Origin: Diplonema japonicum
Taxonomy: Eukaryota > Euglenozoa > Diplonemea > Diplonemida > Diplonemidae
Length of the DNA stretch: 64,000 bases
Direction: 5' to 3'
NCBI GenBank assembly: GCA_964019335.1
Contig: OZ025754.1
Span: 125,001 to 189,000 of the forward strand
Below the pieces are notes generated by a model, which did no database searches, was not told where the DNA came from, and saw only the letters and a program-made list of their open reading frames with translations. This document shows positions 34,073-45,554 of the stretch, one piece after another (positions within the stretch are counted from its first letter, which is position 1; the number at the start of each line of letters is the position of its first letter). The translations under genes and the position numbers were made by a program.

Positions 34073-34224
34073 TTCCCCCCCCCCCCTCCCTTTTCTGGTA
34101 CTGTGTGTGGAGTGAGTTTTGACAAGAAGATATCGATAATAATTAGAAAGAAGTTTAAAAAAATGAGGAAGGAAAATGAAAAAAATGAGAATTCAGAAGA
34201 AGGCTTTTTTTTTTTTTTTTTTAA

Positions 34225-35650
34225 TCCCCTAAACGCCCCGCGCGGACGTTTTTGTCCTTATTTCAAAATTTGCTTTTTCGCTATGTACTTTTTTTTTTTG
34301 AACACGGCCCTTGGACTTCAAAATATGACATTGTTGCGCGGTTTATTTTTGTCTTGGAACTATATTTTGCGTTAAAATTTAAGTTTTAATTGAAACCGGC
34401 AGGGTTGGCTTAAAATGGAATCAGACAGTCAAAATAGCAGCGAAAGCGCGAGTCTCCCCGACTGGTCAGATGCCGGAAACGATGCTTGGGTGGGAAAAAT
34501 ACTCCAAAAGCCCGAAACGCACCGTTTCCGTGAAAAGGTGGGGCTCAGACACGTCTGGGTGAAGCGGCCAACGAGGAGGGTGTTTTTAGTCTTTTTTTTT
34601 ACACGCGCGGTAGTTTGGCCATAGTTTCTTCTACAAACAGTCGCTGCGATGCAAAAGAGCATCGGGATCTGAACCTTTCCGTCCCAGAGTTCAAAGTTTG
34701 GCTTGGGTTGGTCCTGTTAATGGGTTTACGCTCGGCACCGAACATGAGGAGCTACTGGACAACGAATCCAAATTTAGCGATCCCGGCGTTTAAAGCTATG
34801 GACAAAAACAGATTTGTCGACATCCAGCGTTACATCACCTTTGACAACATAGAAAACGTCAGTAAGGACTCTGAAGACAAACTGCTCCTCATGCGCAGGT
34901 TTCTTGACATCATTGTCAACCGGTGTAGGACTGTGCGGACCCCTGGCAAGTGGTTGTCTGTTGACGACAGTGTTATCCCCTTTGATGGGCGGACAACAAT
35001 AAAAGTCATGGCACCACGAAAAAACAACTCGGTGGGCATCAAGGTAATCGCTACATGCGACTCATCAAACGGTTACCTGGCGAATTTCAACATTTGCAGC
35101 AAGAAGTCCACAACACAGGACCTAGTCATGTGTGCTGTCGACCCCTGGCTGGGAACCCACCGTAGTATCGCCTTCGACAACTTCTTCTGTTCCCTGGGGC
35201 TCCATCAGAAGCTATACGAAAACAAGATGCACTCCTGCTCGACCTGCAGGAGGAACTGCCGGAGCATTCCGGCTTCCTTCCGCAGCCCGAAAAGGAACAC
35301 GCCAGGGAGGATGACAAAGGCGCAGAAGCAGCTGCAGCTCAGGGAGGGGCAGTGGATGATGCTGCAGCAGGGTCCGGTGCACCTCATCCGGTGGATGGAC
35401 TCACGCGAGGTGTTCTTCATGTCCACCTTGCCTCTGGGGGATGAAAACACGAGCGTCGAACGCTCGAAGAAGGAGAAGGGGAAGTGGAAGACCAGGAAGG
35501 TGGAATGTCCCTACCAGGTTATTGACTACAACAACAACATGGGCGGGACCAAATTGAAAAAAAAGGAAGTGCGGTGCGGTGGAAGTGGCAGCAATCGGTG
35601 CAAATGACATACGCGGCAGCTCAACGCAAAAACGGAGCCTAGGGAAAAAG
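34225..35650 (+). mobile_element. piggyBac element, copy 1, 3'-truncated
   Basis: The left end (CCCCTAAACGCC after TTAA at 34221-34224, with one extra T) and the next roughly 190 bp match the left end of the copy at 47405 closely. The right terminal repeat is absent. The sequence decays after about 35650, and the Cys-rich C-terminal domain region is missing. Orientation is opposite to all host genes. Confidence 0.85.
34415..35607 (+). pseudogene. piggyBac transposase, frameshifted and truncated
   Basis: The N-terminal acidic segment starts at the ATG at 34415 and passes, through a frame change in a T run near 34600, into a frame open to 35607. The DDE_Tnp_1_7 core is recognisable: SYWTTN, WLSVDDSVIPFDGR with the first catalytic Asp, and RSIAFDNFF with the second. 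Near the C-terminus is YNNNMGG, where active relatives continue GVDxxDQ; here that continuation, with the third acidic site, is lost. The zinc-binding Cys-rich tail is absent. It is most likely inactive. An intron instead of a frameshift near 34600 is possible, but no clear splice pair is seen. Confidence 0.82.
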
Positions 35651-36402
35651 ACCTTATTTCTTTTTTAATGTGGGGGAAGTATAAATATGGGTCGAGGGGA
35701 GCTGCTTTTTTTTTTTTTCCTGTTTTTTTTTTCTTTTTTTTAAATTTTACTTTTTATTCGACTTGCTAAGGCCGCACCCACTAGGTGGCTGAAATGATAT
35801 TGCAAGTGGTAATAAATACTGCATACGAAACAGAGAGTCGAAATAAAAAACGATGAACCGCACCCACTAGGTGGGAAGTGTCTTGAGACGCTCTCCCCCG
35901 GTTGCCTGGGTACTCATGACCGTGTTTCTCTTCCCCCAGCTTTGCTACATCGCAGTCGGCAGGCTTCAAAAAAAGTGGGCGGGAAGGTGGTGGGGCAATT
36001 CTTTTTCGTCATCTCTTTTTATACACTCCCCTTTCCCTTTTTTTTTTTTGGTTACCTGTGTGCCGGACTATTTTTCATTTTCTTTTTTTTTTAACGCCTT
36101 AATCCCTCATGCGAAAGAACTCGGCCGCTCACAAAGGAGGATTAGGGGGTCATAAGGGGGTCACTTTTTGCCATCTTCCAGTTTTTTCGCCAAGGGCATT
36201 TTGGGTAGTCAGCAGGGCTTGATGTGTTCTCTCTGTTGCGGGGCCGCACTTCTCGCAAGTGCGTTGCTTGTGGTTTTCCTTCAACAGTTCGTGGTGCCCG
36301 GACTTTTGCTCGCTACGAGGGTGCCGTCATCTATGGCTGTAGGGGTCTTACTTCTTCTCTTGCCTCCTGAGCCCTCCTACTTATTACAGTACACTCACTA
36401 CT
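35651..36402. other. Gene-poor interval with dispersed repeat fragments
   Basis: It contains AAATATGGGTCGA (about 35692), resembling the terminus of the inverted-repeat element at 14248. CCGCACCCACTAGGTGG occurs twice (35772 and 35858). A 26-mer shared with 62820 on the other strand lies at 35785. The segment 36110-36360 is GC-richer and open in the plus direction with hydrophobic residues, but lacks support as a gene. The last 40 bp belong to the kinase-LRR duplication. Confidence 0.5.
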
Positions 36403-37526
36403 TTATTGCCTTAACTCTTCAAGGGACTCGTAGAGAGGAAAGCTCTTGTTGGCTTTGATTGCCTGAAGGGAGGTACACCCTTCCAAGTACCAGGCACCGA
36501 TGGTGCTGATTTCCTGAAAGTTTTGGCCGCTGATTGTCATGAATCTATTGTTGAAGCTATTGATGTTCGAAAGCGGTGTGAGATCAACAGCCTGAAGGGA
36601 GGTGCACCCACCCAAGAAGCTATGGCCGATGCTCGTGATGCTGGAAAGCGGTGCGAGATCGACAGCCTGAAGGGAAGTGCACCCTCTCAAGAAGCTGTTG
36701 TCGATGCGGGTCATGTTGGAAAGCGGTGAGAGATCGACAGCCTGAAGGGAGGTGCACCCACCCAAGAAGCAATTGCCGATGCTCGTGATGTTGGAAAGCG
36801 GTGCGAGATCGACAGCCTGAAGGGAGGTGCACCCATATAAGAACCAACCGCCGATGCTGGTGATCTTGGAAAGCGGTGCGAGATCAACAGCCTGAAGGGA
36901 AGTGCACCGACACAAGAACTCATCGCCGATGCTGGTGATCTCGGAAAGTGATATGAGATCGACAGCCAGAAGGGAAGTGCACATACACAAGAACGAAGTG
37001 CCGATTCTGGTGATGGAAAGCGGCGCGAGACCGACAGCCTGAAGGGAGGTGCACCCAGCCAAGAAGCATTCGCCGATGGTGATAGACCCTGGCCCTGTCA
37101 CGGTGGGCAGTGGGTCGAGAGAGAAGTGGAGTGACTTCAGCTGACAAGAGGTCGTGTCATTGTATTTGCGTGCCAGGAAGTGATCAGCGATGTTGCCCCG
37201 CGCGCCCTTCAGCACCACGTGTTCAAAGCCCATCACAATGGGGACGTACCTCTTCTCCACATGAACCAGGGAAGCCCCTGTGAAGTCAATCACCAAGATC
37301 GGTGGACGTTTCACCAGCTTATCAAGCACCTGAAGCTCGTCGTGCTTCACCACCACCTGCATCTTTCCCATCATTCCCAAGAACCCCTCCGTGCCTTCTT
37401 CCCACTCCACAACGAGGCCCTTCCTCTTCACTTCTTCCTCTTCCGAGGTGAGCTGGCTTCCATCCTTCAAGGCTGCAACGGGATGATGTTGGTTCGGATC
37501 GTGGTGGTGGTGGTGGTGGTCGATGA

Positions 37527-37557
<31 letters not shown>

Positions 37558-38777
37558 CTTGTTGTTGTTGTGCTCAGGAAAGACCTTCACCCGTCCCTTG
37601 TCTTGGAAGACAGTCTCGCTGTCGGCATCCACGAACAGATCGAAGTCGCTGCTGAAGACCTCCACCCTGCGAACCCGTCCCAGCCCGTCCTTTGCGAAGG
37701 CTTTCTCTGCCGCCACCCGAACCTCCTCCACACCCGACCCCACAGCCACAAGAAGGGGCCTCCTCCTCTCCTCACCACCGAAGTCCGCGAAGGCCAGAAG
37801 CATCATCATCATCGTCGTCGTCATCGCAGGTGGAGTCGTCAGCACAGACAGAACCTCAGAAGCGGTCGGGCGTTTCGAAGGGTCCTCGCAGAGGAGGCGC
37901 AGCAGCAGGGTCCCCACCGACTCCCCCACGAGCTTCGGGAGGCGTCTTTCCAGCTCACCCATCACAAGGACCCGGTTCATCTTCAGGTAACTCAGGAACC
38001 ACTCCCTCAGCTTCTCATCCTCCAAAACGGCGAAGCACACGGTCACCCCAAGGGCCCACATGTCCACCTTGTTGGTGTATGGACCTACAAAGTCGGGTCC
38101 CATGAAGGCGGGGGTTCCCACAATGCTGCTGGCGATCGCTCCAGAAAAACTATGGATCATGCTGCTGCTGCTGCTGCTGCTGCTGTAACTCATGCTGCTG
38201 CTGCTGCTGCTACCACTTGCACCAACAACAGCCCTCGACAGTCCCAGGTCAGCCAGAACGAACCTCGTCTTCCCTTCAGAGGTGTTGTTGTTGTTGTTGT
38301 TGCTGTCGTCCACCATGATGTTCTGAGGCTTCACGTCCCTGTGGATCCAACCCTTCCCGTGCAAGTAGGCCAGCGCCTCAGCCACCTCCCGCAAGAGCCT
38401 CACTGCCTTCTCTTGAGAGAGGGGTCCCTCCCTCTCCAGGAGCTTCTGCAGGTCCCCTCCAGTGTACAAGGGCATCACGATGTGGAGCTCCCACTGCGTC
38501 ACCCCAGGAACCAGCTGCCCTGTCGTCCCGAAGTAGTCCACACACGGGACCACATTCCTGTGCTTCAGCTGCAGCATGTTCTCCACCTCCTTCGCGTTCC
38601 TCGCGTGGTCCTCCTTCGTCGCCGCCTTCACAACCTTCATCGCGAACTCCTTCCCGTCAATCTCCCTCACCGCCATGTAAACAGACCCCTGGCCCCCTGA
38701 CCCGAGGTGCTTCCCTTTCCTGTACTTCTCAAGGTTCTGCATTTCCTGCATCTTTTCTTGTTTTACGGTGTGTTCTT

Positions 38778-38812
<35 letters not shown>

Positions 38813-39165
38813 GTAAATCTCCACTGTGCGATGGATTTCTTCCCCCGTGTTGAGAGAATGAAAAAAAAGCATAATATAACAAGGAAGCATGGAAAGAGCG
38901 AATTCGAAGAAAAAGGAGGAGAGAGGGGGCTTTTTGGGAATGGGGGGGGGGACCACAAGTTCAACGGAATGGGGAGGGATGTCAAGCATCTTGTAGAATT
39001 GGACGTTCAGTCTGCGCCCACGAGCGTGAATATTGTTATCGGTTCTTCATTCCATCGCAGCTGGAGTCACGCTGGTGACATGATGTTGGAGTTGAAGGTG
39101 GGCGCGGCCGCCTCTTCGACGTCCAGAGCCCACCTATGAACCTTGCTTCCGTTGTTGTGAGGTCA
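36360..39165 (-). repeat. Segmental duplication, intact copy
   Basis: It includes the kinase-LRR gene plus about 410 bp upstream. The upstream part (38770-39165) is almost identical to 42600-42975, even outside coding sequence. Homology stops near the GAACCTT at 39136-39165 and at the GAGCCC(C)TCC motif near 36370. Confidence 0.85.
36403..38751 (-). CDS. Ser/Thr kinase with C-terminal BspA-type leucine-rich repeats
   Basis: Single exon, 782 aa. The N-terminal kinase domain (about residues 10-290) has the GSGGQGSVY loop, FAMKVVK lysine, HRDVKPQN and DLG in place of DFG (a tolerated change), then GTPAFMGPDFVGPYTNKVDMWALG. Poly-Asn and poly-Ser runs coded by microsatellites interrupt it. A middle region includes His- and Asn-rich runs and a segment that may be a separate sensor-like domain (about 430-570). 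The C-terminus carries eight repeats of about 23 residues, consensus CTSLQAVDLAPLSNITSIG then FL-G, the BspA/Treponema-type LRR usually used for ligand binding. No transmembrane segment or signal peptide is evident, so an intracellular sensor kinase is inferred. The start is 33 nt downstream of poly(A). Confidence 0.87.
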
Positions 39166-39476
39166 CTGCACTTCCGCCTGAATCAGCTGAGAATAGGCCG
39201 TTTTTCATAATTTGATAGCTATTATTGACAGTTGATAGCTCATATAATTTGGTTTTGGATTTTTGGCCCACTTTATCGGTCACTCGGAGTGACTCAATTT
39301 CTGAACTATCAGATAAAATTACTTAAACTTTGTGCCAACTTATGGCCATCCCATTCACTCTCGAACCGTTTCTTTTTTGACCCTGCTGGCCCTCGGCCAA
39401 AAAACTCACGGTTCTCGAGTAAATTATGGCCATAATTTTGTTTGCAAATAAATAGCTATTAATACTGAATGCAAGC

Positions 39477-39510
<34 letters not shown>

Positions 39511-40719
39511 ACATTTAAGGGTACCTGCGGTATGTGGCAGGACGCCTGCAAAAAAAAAGGAACCCAAAAGAAAAAGGCGGAACGGGGAATGGAGACATTA
39601 TCTTTCCTCTTTAACACATAGACGTCTAATCCAGAGGCAGAAGGGGAACTCAACATTGGGGGGGAAGAATATCTCAAGAGGGTGGAGAAGAAATTAAAGG
39701 GGTTGAAGACAATTCTTCACTCCGGAAGCCCCTATTATCTTATTGGCTCATAATTTGATTTTCTTAAGTTTAAAAAAAAAAAAAAAAAAAAAGCCAAGCC
39801 ATGCCTACTTCAGTCACATTCAGACCTTGGTACACGTTCTTCTGTTTTCGATCGATTGTTATTGGCCCAAATGTTCTACTTCAGTCACATTTCAGACCAT
39901 GCTTGTCTGTGTGTCACGATCAATGGCGCGCCTGTGATACCTAAAGAAAGACAGTAGCTAGTAAATAGAACACCCCATTGGGGTAATCACCGTGACATTG
40001 CCACATAAAACACCACAGGAAGGTTGTTTAGACAAAAGAATCAGCAGAGATCCCCTCATCTCGGCCTGCCATAATCTTACTGCTATTATCGACTTTGCAT
40101 CTTTCCATCACTGTACTTGTTCGCTATCGGTCTCCGGGAGATTATTTAGCCTTAGCAGAGGGATACCTGCCAATTAGTTCAGCATTCCCAAACGAACGAC
40201 TCTTGCAAACAGTGAAGATACGGACGATGGCTTGCTGGGATGTACGGGACTCTCACCCTCTTTGGATACACATTCTCTTGGGTTGCCAGTCCTCAGGATT
40301 CTTTTTTTCTCCACTAACCCCGTCATTGTATTGACAAACAGTAGTTTCTGAGCACGTCTAACCCCCGAAACGAAATGTTGTAAAAGGGAAAGAAGGAAGA
40401 ATAACAAGATGTGGGGGTGCTTGACGGGCAGGAAAAAAAGAAAAGGGACCACTCCCAAAAGCACTGTTGGGTGTTTTGTTATCTCATTCAACAATCCCCC
40501 CCTCCCCTCTCTCAACTTAAGCCTACGGGCACTTTTTTTTTTCTTCGATACCTGTACACCAAAAGAAGTGGGGTGTTTATAAAAAGGGAAAAAGAAGGGG
40601 GCGCGGGTAGGGGAGGAGAGGAGACAGACCACCAGAGAATTAAAGGATTGAAATCAAGAAAACATTTTGGGGGCTTCCTTCACACTATCTATTCTTGTCC
40701 TTCATCGACTTTGCTACTT
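38752..40719. other. Interval between the two kinase-LRR copies
   Basis: The first 410 bp belong to the duplicated 5' flank. The rest (39170-40719) is low-complexity and AT-rich, with no gene I can support. A pair of CTACTTCAGTCACATT words lies at about 39807 and 39881, and a run of about 26 A followed by GAGACATTTAA at about 39507 repeats the junction seen near 26218. Short mirror-like AATAGCTATT words at 39222 and 39452 could mark a decayed small element. Confidence 0.45.
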
Positions 40720-42975
40720 CACCTCCTGAGCCCCTCCTACTTATTACAGTACACTCACTACTTTATTGCCTTAACTTTTCAAGCTCCTTGGGGAGAGGAA
40801 AGCTCTTGTTGGCTTTGATTGCCCGAAGGGAGGTGCACTCTTCCAAGAACCAACCGCCGATGCTGGTGATGTTGGAAAGTGGTGGGAGATCGACAGCCTG
40901 AAGGGAGGTGCAATAACCCAAGAAGCTATGGCCGATGCTGGTGATGTTGGAAAGCGGTGCGAGATCGACAACCTGAAGGGAGGTGCAATAACCCAAGAAG
41001 CTATAGCCGATGCTGGTGATGTTGGAAAGCGGTGCGAATTCGACAGCCTGAAGGGAGGTGCACCCTTCCAAGAACCCATCGCCGATGCTGGTGATGTTGG
41101 AAAGCGGTGCTAGATCGACAGCCTGAAGGGGGGTGCACCCTTCCAAGAAATTTTTGCCGATGGTGATAGACCCTGGCCCTGTCACGGTGGGCAGTGAGTC
41201 GAGAGAGAAGTGGAGTGACTTCAGCTGACAAGAGGTCGTGTCATTGTATTTGCGTGCCAGGAAGTGATCAGCGATGTTGCCCCGCGCGCCCTTCAGCACC
41301 ACGTGTTCAAAGCCCATCACAATGGGGACGTACCTCTTCTCCACATGAACCAGGGAAGCCCCTGTGAAGTCAATCACCAAGATCGGTGGACGTTTCACCA
41401 GCTTATCAAGCACCTGAAGCTCGTCGTGCTTCACCACCACCTGCATCTTTCCCATCATTCCCAAGAACCCCTCCGTGCCTTCTTCCCACTCCACAACGAG
41501 GCCCTTCCTCTTCACTTCTTCCTCTTCCGAGGTGAGCTGGCTTCCATCCTTCAAGGCTGCAACGGGATGATGCTGATGTTGGTTCGGATCGTGGTGGTGG
41601 TGGTGGTCGATGTTGTTGTTGTTGTTGTTGTTCTTGTTGCTGGTGTGCTCAGGGAAGACCTTCACCCGTCCCTTGTCTTGGAAGACAGTCTCGCTGTCGG
41701 CATCCACGAACAGATCGAAGTCGCTGCTGAAGACCTCCACCCTGCGAACCCGTCCCAGCCCGTCCTTTGCGAAGGCTTTCTCTGCCGCCACCCGAACCTC
41801 CTCCACACCCGACCCCACAGCCACAAGGAGGGGCCTCCTCCTCTCCTCACCACCGAAGTCCGCGAAGGCCAGAAGCCCCATCATCGTCGTCATCGGCGTC
41901 GTCATCGCAGGTGGAGTCGTCAGCACAGACAGAACAGAACCTCAGAAGCGGTCGGGCGTTTCGAAGGGTCCTCGCAGAGGAGGCGCAGCAGCAGGGTCCC
42001 CACCGACTCCCCCACGAGCTTCGGGAGGCGTCTTTCCAGCTCACCCATCACAAGGCCCCGGTTCATCTTCAGGTAACTCAGGAACCACTCCCTCAGCTGC
42101 TTATCCTCCAGAACGGCGAAGCACACGGTCACCCCGAGGGCCCACATGTCCACCTTGTTGGTGTACGGACCTACAAAGTCGGGTCCCATGAAGGCGGGGG
42201 TTCCCACAACGCTGTCGGCGGTCGCTCCAGAAAAACTATGGATCATGCTGCTGCTGCTACCACTTGCACCAACAACAGCCCTCGACAGTCCCAGGTCAGC
42301 CAGAACGAACCTCGTCTTCCCACTGCGTCACCCCAGCTGCCCTGTCGTCCCGAAGTAGTCCACACACGGGACCACATTCCTGTGCTTCAGCTGCAGCATG
42401 TTCTCCACCTCCTTCGCGTTCCTCGCGTGGTCCTCCTTCGTCGCCGCCTTCACAACCTTCATCGCGAACTCCTTCCCGTCAATCTCCCTCACCGCCATGT
42501 AAACAGACCCCTGGCCCCCTGACCCGAGGTGCTTCCCTTTCCTGTACTTCTCAAGGTTCTGCATTTCCTGCATCTTTTCTTGTTTTACGGTGTGTTCTTC
42601 CTTTTTTTTTTTTTTTTTTTTTATAGTAAATCTCCACTGTGCGATGGATTTCTCCCCCCCCCCCCCCCGTGTTGAGAATGAAAAAAAAGCATAATATAAC
42701 AAGGAAGCATGGAAAGAGCGAATTCGAAGAAAAAGGAGGAGAGAGGGCTTTTTGGGAATGGGGGGGGACCACAAGTTCAACGGAATGGGGAGGGATGTCA
42801 AGCATCTTGTAGAATTGGACGTTCAGTCTGCGCCCACGAGCGTGAATATTGTTATCGGTTCTTCATTCCATCGCAGCTGGAGTCACGCTGGTGACATGAT
42901 GTTGGAGTTGAAGGTGGGCGCGGCCGCCTCTTCGACGTCCAGAGCCCACCTATGAACCTTCGTTGTTGTGAGGTC
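40720..42975 (-). repeat. Segmental duplication, degenerate copy
   Basis: Same orientation as 36360-39165, so a direct (tandem-type) duplication separated by about 1.5 kb. Both the gene body and the 5' flank are shared. Differences are mostly tract-length changes in homopolymers and microsatellites plus a few deletions. Confidence 0.87.
40763..42573 (-). pseudogene. Kinase-LRR pseudogene (second copy of 36403-38751)
   Basis: Near-identical to the intact gene over most of its length but broken at several points. A 7-nt loss near 42344 shifts the frame to a stop. A deletion of about 225 bp next to it removes the region coding the catalytic loop (HRDVKPQN). A 5-nt duplication near 41935 shifts frame again. 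The LRR region holds five repeats against eight, and the Asn and Ser microsatellites are shorter. The LRR part (41926-40763) is still open, so a truncated product could in theory exist. The pseudogene calling rests on direct comparison of the two copies. Confidence 0.88.
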
Positions 42976-43511
42976 CTTCAGGCGATGGTGCAGTGCGAGC
43001 AGTAGTAGTGCTGAATGGCATCCAGTGGTCGTCCAGACCACATCGTAAACCCTGCCTTTTGTCATGTCATCTTCACAAACACATCGTCATCCCTTTCGTC
43101 TTTGTGATCTGTTTCTCTTTCCCTCCCAAGGCACTGTGGGTGTTTGCGTCTTCTCATCTCTCACCAACCACATTTTCTCCCCTATGCGAAGTTGTAAGAA
43201 TAAAAAAAAGGCGTGTTTTCAAAAAAGAAAAAAAAAAAAAAAAAAAAAAAAAAGGTGGGGAGTAGAAGTTAGTCTCATCACATCGAGTTACATTTTTTTA
43301 AATGCTAACACAAACGTGGCTTCGGTGAAGGGGGGAGTTGAGAAAAAGAAATCGAGGGAAAAAAAAGGGAGGGGGATTTTTTTGTGCGAACCCCCACCAA
43401 AGGGTTGATGGAATGCAACGTTATATAAGTTATGCCCCGAAAACAAAAGACTGTATTTACACTACTAGGGTTACAAAAAAGGGCCCTCCACCGATGGGTC
43501 AGCTGTGGAAA

Positions 43512-43543
<32 letters not shown>

Positions 43544-43876
43544 AAAGAAAAATCAACAAAAAATATAAAAGTTGTGGGAATATATAATGCTGTACAACCC
43601 CTCCCCCTCCCCTCCCCCCCTACCTCATCATACATTCTCTCCTTTCTTTTTTTTGGGGGGGGGTTTTTTTTTTTCCGACGTGAATTGACGCGATATAAGA
43701 TAATAATTAAGAATATTCAATTTCTTTATTTTCCACTCCCCCCCCCCCCCCCCCCTAAGAGAGAAAGAAAAGAAACCCCCTCAAGGCATTTTTTTTTTTT
43801 TTTTTTTTTTTTCAACTTCGATATTTTTTTTTTTTTTAAATTTTCGAAGGAATCTTTGGGAAACAAACCGGGTCTC
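42976..43876. other. Intergenic, homopolymer-rich
   Basis: From 43190 onward, mostly A, T, C and G runs. The piece 42976-43190 is more balanced but has no convincing frame. I see no gene, RNA or element here. Confidence 0.4.
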
Positions 43877-44695
43877 TTATTTCACCTCCTGCACAAGTAT
43901 CCTTGCGTACTCTCTTAGAAGGTTTTCGTAACACTTCTTTAGCAAAGGCGCAGAGTGCTCGTAAGAGCTTAGGTAGTTCGGTCGATTGGGGTTCATGTTC
44001 GGCCCGACAACGTGCACCACGTGCTCCACACCTTGCTTGAACAAGGGAGAAGATGGGCTAAGCGGCACGGAATAGGGCGTAGACACCTCAGCGTGGGTGC
44101 CATGAAGCCGTGTGGTGTCGATGGCAAGGGCAGGCCCGGCTGCTTCATGAATACTGCGGTTAATTCCACCTGTTTTGGGGCCTCCATAAAGTCGGGAGTT
44201 TGCTGCATTTGCAAGAACGAAGCAAGCGCCTCGTTGAGTGGGATCAGCCACATCGCCCAACCTTAGTGTAAACCTTCCGTAGGTTATTCTCGGCATATAC
44301 TTTCGAAAGGCTTCCAGAGTTTTTGTTGTCTTCCTGCCCTCCGGGGAGAAGTCGAGCAAAACGATGTCTACCATCCCCTCGATCTTTGTCCCCTTCACCT
44401 CGTTTAGAAATTCACCAACAACCTCGCAGGCGATTTTCGCGGCAACATCCGTGTCGAACCCAAAGATGGCTGTGCTAAAAGAAGGCATCACCAAGGGCTT
44501 CACACCCTTCTTCCGGAGACTGGCGTATCCTTGTGTCTCCGGCCATCGCATGTATCCTTTCACGGTGTCTATCAGTACCCCGTTGTATTCAAACTGTCCT
44601 TTCCCGCTGTGTCCTTCTACCACCGCTGTCATTTCTTCGTCGAGCACTCGCCATATTGGGTTTTTTTCTCGGGTTTTATACTCCCACACGGGCAT
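43877..44695 (-). CDS. WWE domain plus circularly permuted macro domain (ADP-ribose reader)
   Basis: Single exon, 272 aa. Residues 3-62 fit a WWE domain (W4, W15, then a conserved Glu and FEYNG). The macro domain that follows appears with its halves swapped. Residues 64-135 (PLVMPSFSTAIFGF at 67-80, AAKIACEVVGEFL) correspond to the usual C-terminal half. Residues 138-265 (RLGDVADPT, LANAANSRLYGG, INRSIHEAAGP, VVHVVGPN, KKCYENLL) correspond to the usual N-terminal half, including the ADP-ribose-binding NAAN and Gly-rich loop. The chain ends just where the normal domain would continue into the first half. It probably binds or hydrolyses ADP-ribose on proteins, with WWE recognising poly-ADP-ribose. 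It lies 69 bp downstream of MOB4. Confidence 0.82.
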   Translation of the reverse strand: MPVWEYKTREKNPIWRVLDEEMTAVVEGHSGKGQFEYNGVLIDTVKGYMRWPETQGYASLRKKGVKPLVMPSFSTAIFGFDTDVAAKIACEVVGEFLNEVKGTKIEGMVDIVLLDFSPEGRKTTKTLEAFRKYMPRITYGRFTLRLGDVADPTQRGACFVLANAANSRLYGGPKTGGINRSIHEAAGPALAIDTTRLHGTHAEVSTPYSVPLSPSSPLFKQGVEHVVHVVGPNMNPNRPNYLSSYEHSAPLLKKCYENLLREYARILVQEVK

Positions 44696-44729
44696 CTTTG
44701 TGGAATTAAAAAAAAAAAAAAAAATGGGG

Positions 44730-44763
<34 letters not shown>

Positions 44764-44764
44764 T

Positions 44765-45485
44765 TCACAACTCCGGATAGGGCATCAGAATGTCTTTTTG
44801 AAGGAGGTTGAAGTGGAGGGAGAACCTCACGAACCGCTCGCAGACCTTCGTCATCTTCTCGAAGTCCATGAAGGACTCGTTGTGGTGGTGCCATGCGTGG
44901 GCAAATATGCGGTACAACCTCCGAATCATGTTTGCGAAGAGTGTGGCAGGGGGGTCCTTCCGCTCGGAGAAGAACTTGGTGGAGTGCAGCACCGTGGCCG
45001 CACCGTCTAGGGTGTGGAAAGCGTAGTCTACAGCGGGACACTGGAAAAAAAATTTTTTTGAAAAAAAGAAATACAACACACACCTCTTGCGGTGTTTTGT
45101 GGCACGCGCATAAAAAAAGCCACTCAGAAGTTGCCGTCATTTTCGGGCAAGACACGCGGGTGCAAATCCCTGACAAATGTACAACAAGTTTATTGAGCCC
45201 ATTGATGAATAGTCTCATGCACTCGTGCTGCCATAAGCCTTCGTCTATGCCTGGTGCTGGGGGGATCGTTGCCGACTCAACCTCCCCCGGTGCTAGTGTT
45301 GTTATGAGATTCAAATAGGTCTCCACTGCTGCCTGAGCGCTGTCGCAATAGCTAGTGACCTTTGCCCACAGCTCTGCGGACAGCGTGCTGCCCCCAGCGT
45401 CTATCGCCTCTCTAGAGATCAGCGATTCCAGGGACGGCACCATACCTAGCCCCAGAGGGCTCCCCGATAGTGTAACGTGGTTCAT
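44765..45485 (-). CDS. MOB4: MOB4/phocein-like kinase co-activator
   Basis: Exons 45485-45084 and 45040-44765 (225 aa, the usual MOB4 length). The intron (43 nt, GTGTGTG...TTCCAG, phase 0) falls between HKTPQE and CPAVDYAFHTLDGA. Diagnostic residues are CTRVSCPKMTATSEWLFLCA, the zinc-site Cys and His pairs, and the RRLYRIFAHAWHHH helix. MOB4 is a STRIPAK subunit that bridges striatin and MST-type kinases in other eukaryotes. The intron has a normal polypyrimidine tract, unlike most in this window. The start follows ten A residues; the upstream flank is the minisatellite at 45555. Confidence 0.93.
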
Positions 45486-45554
45486 TTTTTTTTTCTCCCT
45501 TTGTTTCTTTTCTTCTCTACTTCCCCCTCCCCAACACCCAACCCTCTTTTTTTT

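Noticed and set aside
36168-36458. Small hydrophobic plus-strand protein
   Set aside because: No ATG at its start, opposite to all genes, and it overlaps the 3' end of the kinase and its duplicated flank; could be chance.
37180-38700. Plus-strand frame of about 500 codons opposite the kinase
   Set aside because: It is His/Arg/Pro-rich mirror coding of the kinase and is disrupted in the second copy in step with the kinase changes; no recognisable domain.
38850-39137. Plus-strand small protein in the duplicated kinase 5' flank
   Set aside because: The open frame occurs in both copies, but the DNA is nearly identical, so conservation carries no information; it more likely contains the promoter.
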